This document shows positions 23,277 through 30,935 of a stretch of 64,000 nt of DNA, piece after piece. A program made the translations under genes and the position numbers. The number at the start of each line of letters is the position of its first letter. The stretch's first letter is position 1. Source of the DNA: Streptomyces niveus (lineage in GTDB: Bacteria > Actinomycetota > Actinomycetes > Streptomycetales > Streptomycetaceae). The DNA lies in NCBI RefSeq assembly GCF_001723055.1, contig NZ_MDCR01000040.1, positions 62,001-126,000 of the forward strand. The letters run 5' to 3'. The notes beneath the pieces are model-generated. The model saw nothing but the letters and a program-made list of their open reading frames with translations, did not search any database and was not told the DNA's origin.

Positions 23277-25842
23277 CACCCGACCGGGCGACGGCACGCT
23301 CTCCCCCGAACTCCGCGCCGTGCTGCGCCGCTGGGCCGACGAGGGCGGTGCGCTGGCCACCCGCGCCGGTGTCGTGCTGCTGGCGGCCGACGGGCTGCGC
23401 GACGCGGAGATCTCGCGGCGGCTCGGGGTGTCGCGGCAGACCGTCGGCAGTTGGCGGCAGCGCTGGACGAGCGCGGGCATCGACGGGCTCGAACACCGGC
23501 CGCGCACCGGCAGACCGGCGACGGTCGACGAGGCCGAGGTCGTCACGCGTACGCTGCTGGCCCCCGGCGGCAGCGGCGCTTCGCGGGCGGTGGCAAGGGA
23601 GTTGGGCCTCTCGCACGCCACGGTCGCCGGCATCCGCCGCCGCTGGCGCCTGGTCCCGGACGAGCCGGTGTCCCCGTCGGTCCCGACGCGACCACCGCTG
23701 CCGGGGGCCGATGTCTGGGTGATGGGCCTGTACGTGGACGGCCTGCGCGGCGTCCTGCTGGCAGGCACCCGACTGGTCCCGAGCCCGCCGGCGACGTCCG
23801 GCACGGTGATAGGCGCGGACGTCCTGGCGGGCCTCGACCGCTCACTGGACGCGGCACTGGCATCGGCATCGGCACTGGCATCGACACGCCGCGACGGGGC
23901 CGGGCCGGCCGAGGGTCCCGGGGCCGGCGCGGGGACGGATCACGCGGCGAGCCGGCGGCAGGGCCGCACGACGGCCGTCGCCCCCGGCTCCGCCGGAGCG
24001 GCGGGCGGCTGGGCCGACGGGTCCACGCCCGGCGAACCGCACCGGGACCCTGCCCACGCCGTGGGCACGACCGGTGCCTTCGGCGCCGATCCCGGGCAGG
24101 TCCCGGCGGACAGTTCGGGCCCCGGCTCCGACAGCCGGCGCGTCGCGGGCACACGGCCCGCGCCACCCGACGTGGACTCCCGGGCGCGAAGCGCCGATGT
24201 CGGCGCGTCCGACCGGGCGTTGGCCGGGTATCTCGCGCAGGCGAGCCGGCGGCATCCCGATCTCGCCCTGCACGCCGTCACGTTGTGGGACGACGCGTCC
24301 GACGGTGCTCCCGCACCGGCCACCGACACGCCCCAACCACCCGGCACCACGGGTACCGTGACGTGTCATCACATTCCCGCGCGCTCGACCTGGCGCACCT
24401 TCCTGCGGGCCATGATCGCGCTCGACAGCACCAGTCATCCGGAGTCGTCGCGGCGCGTCTATCTCGATCTGGCCGCCGAGTTGGAGCGGTACGCGGCGGG
24501 GCGCCCCGACGACCCGCAGCACACCGTGCGCTGGCTGCGCGAGAACGTCGCGGGGCATCTCGGGGCCGAGAGCGCGAAGGTCGGCTCCGCGCGCGGGCAC
24601 ACCTGGAGCGGCGTCAACCAGATCGACCTGGGGTCGTTCAACGAGTGCGTGGTCATCGAGACCGTCCGGCTCTCCGGCACCATCACGCGCGGCGAGATCG
24701 CCCATCGCACCGGACTCACCCAGCAGTCGGTGTCCCGCATCGCCCGGTCCCTGCTCGACCGGGGCATCCTGATCGAGGACGCGCAACTGCGCGCCACCTC
24801 GGGCAAGCCGCGTACGCCGGTACGGCTGCGCGGCGCCGCCGCGCACGCGCTCGGGATCCATATCGATCCCGAACTGCTGACGGCGGTCGTGATCGACCTC
24901 GACGGCGCGATCGTGTGCACCCGCACGCGGTCCGTCAGCGCGGACACCGACCCGGCCGAGTTCGTGGAGCGGGTGGCCGCGCTGGGCCGCGAGACGCTGG
25001 CCGAGGCGGGCGGAGCCGTACGGCCCGACGGGTTCCTCGGCATCGGCGTCGCGGTGCCGGGGCCGGTGGACATCGCGTCCGGGACCGTACTCGGACCGCC
25101 CCTGATGTCGGCCTGGGGCGATCTTCCGCTGCTCTATCTCCTCAAGGACCACTTCCCGTGCCCGGTCATCATGGAGAAGGACTCGACCGCCGCGGCGGCC
25201 GGCGAGCGCTGGATCGGCCGCGACCGGCGGGCCAGGGACTTCGCGTACCTCTATCTCGGTACGGGCGTGGGCACCGGTCTCTATCTGAACGGGGACATCT
25301 ACCGGGGCGTCAGCGCGAACGCGGGCGAGTTCGGACAGCTCTGCGCCATCGCGCTGGGGCGGGTGGACAAGGACGGCCGGCCCGAGATCCTGCCCGAGTG
25401 CAATCCGCCGGTCTCGGTGCCCGACCTGGCGGCGCGCGGCGGCCTGCGCCCGGTGGCCACGACGGGCGGGAGCACCGCCGCGTATCTGGCGGTGGGCCGG
25501 GCGGCGGCAGCGGGCGACAGGGCGGCGGCCGCGGCCGTGCGCGAGGTGGCGCAGGCGGTCGGGCGGGGCGCGCTGGGGCTGATCGACCTGCTGGACATCG
25601 ATCTGATCGTCCTCGGCGGGCCGTTCTTCACGGACGACGTCGCGGACTTCTACCTGGCCGAGATCGCCCGTACGGTCAACGAGTTCCCGACCGCCCGGCG
25701 GCTGCGCCGGGTCGAGGTGGAGCCGTCCGTGCTGAGCGCGGGGGCCGCCGCCGTGGGGGCCGCGTCCACGATCTTCCATGCGACGTTCACGCCGAGGCTG
25801 CGGGGGCGGGAGACGCGGGCGCGCCACCTGCCCACGGGCTGA
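23269..25842 (+). CDS. ROK-family regulator fused to a degenerate IS630-type transposase
   Basis: An 857-residue fusion. Residues 1-~130 are an IS630/Tc1-type helix-turn-helix pair (DAEISRRLGVSRQTVGSWRQRW, GLEHRPRTGRPATVDE, LSHATVAGIRRRWRL). VWVMGLYVDGLRGVLLAG and HAVTLWDD...CHHIPARSTW match the transposase DDE core blocks VVGLYLNPPE, HLICDN and HFTPTGSSW, but the first catalytic Asp and the Glu are missing and a ~90-residue low-complexity linker is inserted. From about 455 a ROK winged helix (NECVVIETVRLSGTITRGEIAHRTGLTQQSVSR) and ROK domain follow (GIGVAVPGPVD, LGTGVGTGLYLNGD, NAGEFGQL). The ROK zinc motif CxCGxxGC is absent. GTG 23269 overlaps the mannosidase stop. Likely a sugar-responsive regulator with two DNA-binding modules. 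Confidence 0.8.
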   Translation: MSDTRPGDGTLSPELRAVLRRWADEGGALATRAGVVLLAADGLRDAEISRRLGVSRQTVGSWRQRWTSAGIDGLEHRPRTGRPATVDEAEVVTRTLLAPGGSGASRAVARELGLSHATVAGIRRRWRLVPDEPVSPSVPTRPPLPGADVWVMGLYVDGLRGVLLAGTRLVPSPPATSGTVIGADVLAGLDRSLDAALASASALASTRRDGAGPAEGPGAGAGTDHAASRRQGRTTAVAPGSAGAAGGWADGSTPGEPHRDPAHAVGTTGAFGADPGQVPADSSGPGSDSRRVAGTRPAPPDVDSRARSADVGASDRALAGYLAQASRRHPDLALHAVTLWDDASDGAPAPATDTPQPPGTTGTVTCHHIPARSTWRTFLRAMIALDSTSHPESSRRVYLDLAAELERYAAGRPDDPQHTVRWLRENVAGHLGAESAKVGSARGHTWSGVNQIDLGSFNECVVIETVRLSGTITRGEIAHRTGLTQQSVSRIARSLLDRGILIEDAQLRATSGKPRTPVRLRGAAAHALGIHIDPELLTAVVIDLDGAIVCTRTRSVSADTDPAEFVERVAALGRETLAEAGGAVRPDGFLGIGVAVPGPVDIASGTVLGPPLMSAWGDLPLLYLLKDHFPCPVIMEKDSTAAAAGERWIGRDRRARDFAYLYLGTGVGTGLYLNGDIYRGVSANAGEFGQLCAIALGRVDKDGRPEILPECNPPVSVPDLAARGGLRPVATTGGSTAAYLAVGRAAAAGDRAAAAAVREVAQAVGRGALGLIDLLDIDLIVLGGPFFTDDVADFYLAEIARTVNEFPTARRLRRVEVEPSVLSAGAAAVGAASTIFHATFTPRLRGRETRARHLPTG

Positions 25843-25880
25843 CCACGTGGAACACACACCACGCCCAACATGACGAACGC

Positions 25881-25921
25881 GACGTGCGGGCCGCCGGGAG
25901 ATCCCGTACGGCCCGCACGTC
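25881..25921. terminator. Bidirectional terminator between ROK and GH71/99-like genes
   Basis: 13-bp perfect arms (25881-25893 and 25909-25921) with a loop that contains an inner CGGG/CCCG stem. The hairpin lies in the 97-bp gap between convergent stops. Confidence 0.85.
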
Positions 25922-25939
25922 CTCACATCGGGCGAGGAG

Positions 25940-27211
25940 TCACCTCGGCGGCGTCGGCCGCGTCGCGGTCAGCCCGATCTGCTTCTTCAGCATCCGCCCG
26001 CCGTCACCGGTGAGCCGCAGGTAGTAGTCCGACGAGCAGGCCGTGCCGTCCTCGTCGAGCGCCCAGATGCCGGAACCGGACGGCACCTGCGAGCCGTTCT
26101 CCGCGGTCTTGGCGATCTGATTGCCCTCGTTGTACTCGTCGAACATGGAGATGTAGATCCCCGCGACGTTCAGCCGGCACATGTTGTAGAACTGCCGCCA
26201 CATGAAGTCGCCGTGCGCGCGATGCCTGGACTGGAGGTCTCCCGGCATCACACAGGGCTGGTAGTCGATGCCACTGGCGTCGCAGTCCGCCTTGTCGGGG
26301 GTGTTAACGTCCCGGTAGAACTGGTCGGCCTGGGTGACGTTGCCCATCCGCCCGACCATCCACGGCGAGATCATGTTGAACGCGTGATAGACGCCGGAGA
26401 AGCCGGGCCTGGAGTCGCTGTTGCCGTTGCGCCAGTGGGTCGGCACCCCGCCGATGACGTAACAGCCCTGTCCCTTGAACCAGTTGATGACGTCCAGACA
26501 CTCGGGGGGCGCGAACGGGCGCTTGTCGTCGGCGAAGCCGAAGCCCCAGATGCAGACGACCGGCTTGCCGTTCTGCCTGGCGTACATGCTCGACGACGTG
26601 TACGCCTTCATCTTGTTCGTCCAGTCCGCCTTGATCTCGGACTGCATGGCGCGCCAGTCGGTGACGTCGTACATGATGTAGAACTTCCGGCCGTTCGCCT
26701 CGGCCGACCGGCGTACCTTGACCGCCATCGCGTCCCGCATCGGGCCTTCGCCGCCGACGGGGTTGAAGCGCTGGAGCGCGGCGGTGTCGCAGTTGTTCTC
26801 GCGCATCCATCTGAAGTGGGTGTCGACGGTCTGCTGGTCGTGCGAGGAGAACAGCGCGGCCGGCTGGCCGTTGTTCAGATTCGGGTACGCGGTGGGGAAT
26901 GAACGGGTGTACTCCCGCATATCCGGCCACGACTTGATGGTGTTGTTGGTGAGTGACGGCGGCTGGCCGGAGTCCTGGCTCCAGTGCCACCACCGGTCGA
27001 TCGGGGAGCCGTCGCCCTTGGCGGCGAACCAGCCCTGATATCCGACGCTGATCTTGCCGACGACATCGCCGGGCGGACTCGCGGCGGGTGCCGCGGCGGC
27101 CCTGCTTCGCGGGGCGGGGGCGGCGCCCGCCTGCTGACTGCCGAGGACACCACCGGCGGCTGCTGTGCCGGCCAGCGCCGATGCGATCACGGCGCGTCTT
27201 GAAATACTCAC
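25940..27211 (-). CDS. Tat-exported glycoside hydrolase family 71/99-like protein
   Basis: A 423-residue secreted protein. The signal is SISRRAVIASALAGTAAAGG (twin-arginine, then a hydrophobic core and an AGAAPAP cleavage region). The mature protein has KISVGYQGWFAAKGDG, WWHWSQD, DTAALQRFNPVGG and near the C-terminus GIYISMFDEYNEGNQIAKT, whose Asp/Glu cluster resembles the catalytic EWHEGTQIE of GH99 endo-alpha-mannanases. Bacterial proteins of this group are annotated GH71/99-like. It would cleave an alpha-glucan or alpha-mannan outside the cell, which fits the mannosidase-like and ABC genes nearby. It starts at a GTG located in the loop of a perfect hairpin. Substrate is inferred only. Confidence 0.8.
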   Translation of the reverse strand: MSISRRAVIASALAGTAAAGGVLGSQQAGAAPAPRSRAAAAPAASPPGDVVGKISVGYQGWFAAKGDGSPIDRWWHWSQDSGQPPSLTNNTIKSWPDMREYTRSFPTAYPNLNNGQPAALFSSHDQQTVDTHFRWMRENNCDTAALQRFNPVGGEGPMRDAMAVKVRRSAEANGRKFYIMYDVTDWRAMQSEIKADWTNKMKAYTSSSMYARQNGKPVVCIWGFGFADDKRPFAPPECLDVINWFKGQGCYVIGGVPTHWRNGNSDSRPGFSGVYHAFNMISPWMVGRMGNVTQADQFYRDVNTPDKADCDASGIDYQPCVMPGDLQSRHRAHGDFMWRQFYNMCRLNVAGIYISMFDEYNEGNQIAKTAENGSQVPSGSGIWALDEDGTACSSDYYLRLTGDGGRMLKKQIGLTATRPTPPR

Positions 27212-27221
27212 GGAGTATTTC
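27201..27221 (-). promoter_or_regulatory. Hairpin with the start codon of the GH71/99-like gene in its loop
   Basis: GAAATACT (27201-27208) and AGTATTTC (27214-27221) form an 8-bp perfect inverted repeat; the 5-nt loop CACGG is, on the coding strand, CCGTG with the GTG start. The upstream GGAGG overlaps the stem edge. It could mask initiation in the mRNA or be a DNA operator. Confidence 0.6.
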
Positions 27222-27591
27222 CTCCCACTAGAAATCTGCCTGAATTACGCGGATCCACGGGGGTGGGGGGAATTACAGGCGGCGGCAGCCCGCCCGCCTC
27301 CGTGGCGCACCATCGAAAAGTAACCGCTTTCGGACGGCCACGACAAGGCCCGCGCAAGGCTTTGTCCAGACCAATCAAGAGAAAGTGTCAGCCTATTTTA
27401 TTTACGTTTTCCGTTTCCAGCGGAATGCGAAAAGCACGCACTTTCCGCGCGGCGCGATCGGGGGCCGTGTCCCCCCAGTGCGCTCCCCCCGTGTCTCTCT
27501 GCGCTCGCATGCGCCTCGAACGACTGGGGCATTTCACCGTTGACACCGTTTGTGTGGACATCGATGGAGCAAGGCGAGGGGAAGGTGCGCG
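27222..27591 (-). promoter_or_regulatory. AT-rich control region of the GH71/99-like gene, with a dre-like site
   Basis: This 370-bp stretch lies between two divergent genes. It holds the GH promoter: an AT-rich block at 27390-27420 (cctattttatttacgttttcc) and, at 27361-27375, TTTGTCCAGACCAAT, which on the minus strand reads TTGGTCTGGACAA and resembles the DasR/chitinase box TGGTCTAGACCA at most core positions. No gene was recognised in it. The DasR link is tentative. Confidence 0.4.
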
Positions 27592-28272
27592 GTGCACGGA
27601 CCGGCAACTGCCGGCTGGCTGGTCGTGGCGCTCTGCGCGGCGGCCGGGACCTACTGTCTGCTGCGGCTGCGCGGCGCCCCGGGCGCGGGACGCGGCACGG
27701 CGGGCGGCGAGGCCCTGATGGGATTCGGGATGGCGGCGATGGCCGTGCCCGCCGCGGTGGTCACACCGCCGCGCTGGGTCTGGCTGTTGTACGCGGCGGT
27801 CTTCGGGGTCGCCGCGCTGCGCACCCTGGGCCCGGCCCGCAGGTCGTCGCACCATCTGCACCATCTCGTCGGCATGCTCGCCATGGTCTACATGTCGGTG
27901 GCGATGGCCCTGCTCCCCGGCGCCGCGCATGACGGGCACGGCACCCAGGGCACGGGCGACGCGGGCGGGACACCGCTGGCCACGGGCGTGCTGCTGATCT
28001 ACTACGCGGGGTTCGTGCTGTGGACGGGCGCGCGGCTGCTCCCGTTGCAGACCGTGACCGTGACCGCGTCCCACGGGCGCACCGGCCCGGAGCTCGCGGG
28101 CACGGTGCCTCCGGACACCGGCCGGACGGCAGGGCCGGCCGCGGGGACGGTGACGGAAGCGGTGCCGGTGGTGGTGCCGGACGCCGGCGCCCCGGAGGGC
28201 AGGCCCGAGATGGCGCTGGCCTGCCGGCTCTCCATGGGTATCGCCATGCTGGCGATGCTGCTCACGCTCTGA
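27592..28272 (+). CDS. DUF5134 family membrane protein
   Basis: A 226-residue integral membrane protein starting at GTG (VHGPATAGWLVVALCAAAGTY) with a purine-rich GGGGAAGG Shine-Dalgarno upstream. About six hydrophobic segments are visible, and the SSHHLHHLVGMLAMVYMSVAMALLPG stretch with clustered histidines inside a membrane segment is the DUF5134 signature. A long Ala/Thr/Pro-rich loop (about 150-200) precedes the last helix. Function unknown; intramembrane histidines suggest metal or haem handling, but that is only a guess. It lies upstream of an M56 peptidase gene, 132 bp away. Confidence 0.8.
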   Translation: MHGPATAGWLVVALCAAAGTYCLLRLRGAPGAGRGTAGGEALMGFGMAAMAVPAAVVTPPRWVWLLYAAVFGVAALRTLGPARRSSHHLHHLVGMLAMVYMSVAMALLPGAAHDGHGTQGTGDAGGTPLATGVLLIYYAGFVLWTGARLLPLQTVTVTASHGRTGPELAGTVPPDTGRTAGPAAGTVTEAVPVVVPDAGAPEGRPEMALACRLSMGIAMLAMLLTL

Positions 28273-28404
28273 CGTAGGAGACCGGCACACGAGACCGGCG
28301 GACGGACGCACAAGAGACGCCGACACGACCGACGACCGTGTCCTGCGTCACTTGGCGCCCGCGCCCGGCCCCCTGAGCGGCCCCGCCCTCATAAACTGAC
28401 GACC

Positions 28405-29340
28405 ATGATGGTCTCCCTCGTGCTGCTGACGCTCGCCGCGCTGGCCGCCGTGGCCGCCCCACGGCTGCTGGCCCGCGCCGAATGGCCCGAGCGCGAGCCC
28501 GTGGTGGCGCTCTGGGTGTGGCAGTGCGTGGTGGCCGCCGTACTGCTGTGCTTCGCCCTCGCCATGACCTTCAGCGCGGCTGCGGCCTGGGTGGCCGTAC
28601 GGGGACATGTCTTCGCCCCGGCCCCGAGCAGGGTCGTCGAGGCGTACGCGCTCGGCGCGCACCGTCCGTGGTCGGCGATGCTGGCCGTACTCCTGGCGGC
28701 CGGCGGTGTGTGGACGGGCGCGATGCTCACGCGCGAGATCCACCGGGCCCACACGCGCCGCAAGCAGCGCCGCAGGGAACTGCTCGTCCGTTCCCCGCTG
28801 TTGCCCGGCGAGGAGTCCGGCGGCGGCCCGCTGGTCGTCCTGGAGGGCGAGCGTCCGGGCGCCTGGTGGCTGCCGGGCGCGGCACCGCAGCTCGTCATCA
28901 CCACGGCCGCCCTGCGGCGGCTGGGGGGCCGCCAGCTCGACGCCGTACTGGCCCACGAGCAGGGCCACGCCCGGGCGCGGCACGACTGGCTGCTGCACTG
29001 CTCGTCGGCGTTGGCCAACGGTTTCCCGCAGGTGCCGGTCTTCGCCGCGTTCCAGGCCGAGATGCACCGTCTGGTGGAGCTGGCCGCCGACGATGTGGCC
29101 TCGCGCCGGTTCGGCCGGCTGACGATCGCGCTCGCCCTGGTCGAACTGAACGAGGACCGTGGGGTGTTCGGCCCCTGCCCGGCCCCGGACGGCGAACTGC
29201 CGCGCCGGGTCGACCGGCTGCTGACGCCGCTCCCCCGGCTCACGGCGGGCCGCAGGCTGCGGCTGACGGCGGCGGCGGCGCTGGTGCCCGCCGTGCCGCT
29301 CGTGGTGGCCTTCATCCCGGCACTACGCACGCTGGGTTAA
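28405..29340 (+). CDS. M56-family (BlaR1-type) membrane metallopeptidase
   Basis: A 311-residue protein with N-terminal membrane helices, a cytoplasmic loop, and the zinc-protease motif VLAHEQGHARARHDW (HExxH, about residue 188), with a downstream ELAADDVASRRFG supplying the third ligand. A C-terminal helix (LTAAAALVPAVPLVVAFIPAL) closes the protein. M56 proteins usually cut BlaI-type repressors encoded next door, but no BlaI gene is visible here; the gap upstream is 132 bp and the neighbours are DUF5134 and PAP2. The active-site residues are intact, so it should be an active protease with an unlinked target. Confidence 0.9.
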   Translation: MMVSLVLLTLAALAAVAAPRLLARAEWPEREPVVALWVWQCVVAAVLLCFALAMTFSAAAAWVAVRGHVFAPAPSRVVEAYALGAHRPWSAMLAVLLAAGGVWTGAMLTREIHRAHTRRKQRRRELLVRSPLLPGEESGGGPLVVLEGERPGAWWLPGAAPQLVITTAALRRLGGRQLDAVLAHEQGHARARHDWLLHCSSALANGFPQVPVFAAFQAEMHRLVELAADDVASRRFGRLTIALALVELNEDRGVFGPCPAPDGELPRRVDRLLTPLPRLTAGRRLRLTAAAALVPAVPLVVAFIPALRTLG

Positions 29341-29392
29341 CTTGGCGGGGCCCTCCGACAGTTGTGGCCCCTTCGACGTTAAGGATCAGCGC

Positions 29393-30097
29393 ATGCAATC
29401 CCCCGCGGTCCCCCCGCCGTCATCGCCGGTCTCGCCGTCGCCGTCCGGGCCGTCGGGGGGCGTGACGCCGGTCCGCGTCGGTGTGGTGCTGGGCGTGGCC
29501 TCCGTGGTGCTGCTGGCGCTCGTCGCCGCCAAGTGGGGTCCGCTGCTTTCCCTGGACCGGAGCATCGCCGTCGACCTGCACCGGCAGGCGGTGGCGGACC
29601 GGGGTCTGACCCACGCGAACCGGATCCTCACCGACTGGGTGTGGGACCCCTGGACGATGCGGCTCCTGACGGCCGTCGCCTTCTTCGTCCTGTGGTTCCG
29701 CGGCGCACGGCTTCTCGCCTGCTGGGTCGCCCTGACGAGCCTGGTGGGCGCCCTGATCTCGCAGGGCGTGAAGTCCGCCGTCGGGCGCCAGCGCCCCAGC
29801 TGGCCGGACCCGGTCGACTCGGCGCACTACGCCGCTTTCCCCTCGGGCCACGCGATGACCGCGACCGTCACCATCGGCATGCTCCTGTGGGTGCTGCGCC
29901 GGCACGGACTGGGCGGCCCGCTGTGGCGGGTCCTGCTGGTGGTGGGGGTCGTCTCGGTGATCGGTGTCGGGTTCACCCGCCTCTGGCTGGGGGTGCACTG
30001 GAGTTCGGACGTGGTGGCCGGCTGGCTGTTCGGGGCGTGTCTTGTGGCCCTGTCGATCGCCACGTACGAAGGACGGGCCTTGTCCCGGTGGCGGTGA
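29393..30097 (+). CDS. PAP2-family phosphatase
   Basis: A 234-residue membrane phosphatase. After a Pro/Ser-rich N-terminus come about six helices and the three PAP2 motifs: KSAVGRQRPSWPD (Kx6RP), AAFPSGHAMTAT (PSGH) and FTRLWLGVHWSSDVVAGW ([ST]Rx5HxxxD). It probably dephosphorylates lipid phosphates such as phosphatidate or undecaprenyl pyrophosphate on the outer face of the membrane. The ATG at 29393 has AAGGA upstream and follows the M56 gene by 52 bp; the HAD gene follows after 19 bp, so a short operon is possible. Confidence 0.93.
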   Translation: MQSPAVPPPSSPVSPSPSGPSGGVTPVRVGVVLGVASVVLLALVAAKWGPLLSLDRSIAVDLHRQAVADRGLTHANRILTDWVWDPWTMRLLTAVAFFVLWFRGARLLACWVALTSLVGALISQGVKSAVGRQRPSWPDPVDSAHYAAFPSGHAMTATVTIGMLLWVLRRHGLGGPLWRVLLVVGVVSVIGVGFTRLWLGVHWSSDVVAGWLFGACLVALSIATYEGRALSRWR

Positions 30098-30116
30098 CCC
30101 GGCAAGGATCGGGGTC

Positions 30117-30812
30117 ATGAAGATCAAGGGTGTGCTTTTCGACTTCTCAGGGACCCTGTTCCGTATCGAATCGGCCGGTTCCTGGCTCCGGGCCGTGCTC
30201 GACGAGTTGAGTGTGCCCGTGCCGCCCGAGGAGGTCCGGCGGTACGCGGTCCAACTGGCCGTCGCGGGGGCTCTGCCCGGCGGGCCGACGCCGCAGCAGC
30301 TCCCGCCGGACCTGGCCGGGCTGTGGGCCACGCGCGACGAGAGCGCGGAGCGGCACAGGGCCGCGTACACGGGTCTGGCCCGGCAGGTGGCGCTCCCCGA
30401 TCCCCGGCTGTACGACGCGCTCTACGAGCGCCATCGCACCCCGGACGCCTGGCGGCCGTACGCCGACACGGCGGAGGTGCTCGGCACGCTGAAGCGCGAG
30501 GGCATCGGCGTCGGTGTGATCAGCAACATCGGCTGGGATCTGCGCCCGGTATTCCGCGCGCACGGCGTGGACGAGTTCGTGGACGCCTATGTGCTGTCGT
30601 ACGAGCACGGCATCCAGAAACCGGATCCGAGGCTGTTCGGCGCGGCGTGTGAGGCCGTCGGACAGGATCCGCGCGACGTGCTGATGGTCGGGGACGACCG
30701 GACGGCGGACGGCGGGGCGTCCGAACTGGGCTGCGCCGTCCACTTCGTGGACCATCTGCCGGTGGAGGAACGCCCGGCGGGTCTGCGCCCGGTGCTCGCC
30801 CTCACCCGCTGA
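30117..30812 (+). CDS. HAD-superfamily hydrolase with DFSGT motif
   Basis: A 231-residue HAD protein of the haloacid dehalogenase-like group with a helical cap. Motif I is VLFDFSGTLFRIE (nucleophile Asp at residue 9, but the usual general-acid Asp two residues later is Ser), motif II GVISNIGWD, motif III the Lys in GIQKPDPRLF, motif IV MVGDDRTADGG. Loss of the second motif-I Asp weakens the case for a normal phosphatase; such variants occur in dehalogenase- and phosphonatase-like branches. AAGGA lies upstream of the ATG. The gene is 19 bp behind PAP2. Substrate unknown. Confidence 0.88.
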   Translation: MKIKGVLFDFSGTLFRIESAGSWLRAVLDELSVPVPPEEVRRYAVQLAVAGALPGGPTPQQLPPDLAGLWATRDESAERHRAAYTGLARQVALPDPRLYDALYERHRTPDAWRPYADTAEVLGTLKREGIGVGVISNIGWDLRPVFRAHGVDEFVDAYVLSYEHGIQKPDPRLFGAACEAVGQDPRDVLMVGDDRTADGGASELGCAVHFVDHLPVEERPAGLRPVLALTR

Positions 30813-30935
30813 GCAGGCCCTCGTCCTGTCGTTCAGGGTCCCTCGGTCCGGCGGCTGTTGACCTCAAGCGAGGTTGACGTTGTTGCCTCGTGGTCGGCAG
30901 GGAGAACAGCCGGCTACGGATCGGGGACCTCGGAC

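Noticed and set aside
20043..23804. Uninterrupted 1253-codon minus-strand frame opposite the mannosidase-like gene
   Set aside because: Long antisense frames are expected in GC-rich coding DNA. It shows no family motif, is Arg/Gly/Pro-heavy, and runs past both ends of the real gene.
23269..24480. An intact IS630 insertion sequence within the ROK gene
   Set aside because: No terminal inverted repeats or TA target duplications were seen, the catalytic residues are absent and the frame continues into the ROK domain, so it is a fusion rather than a mobile element.
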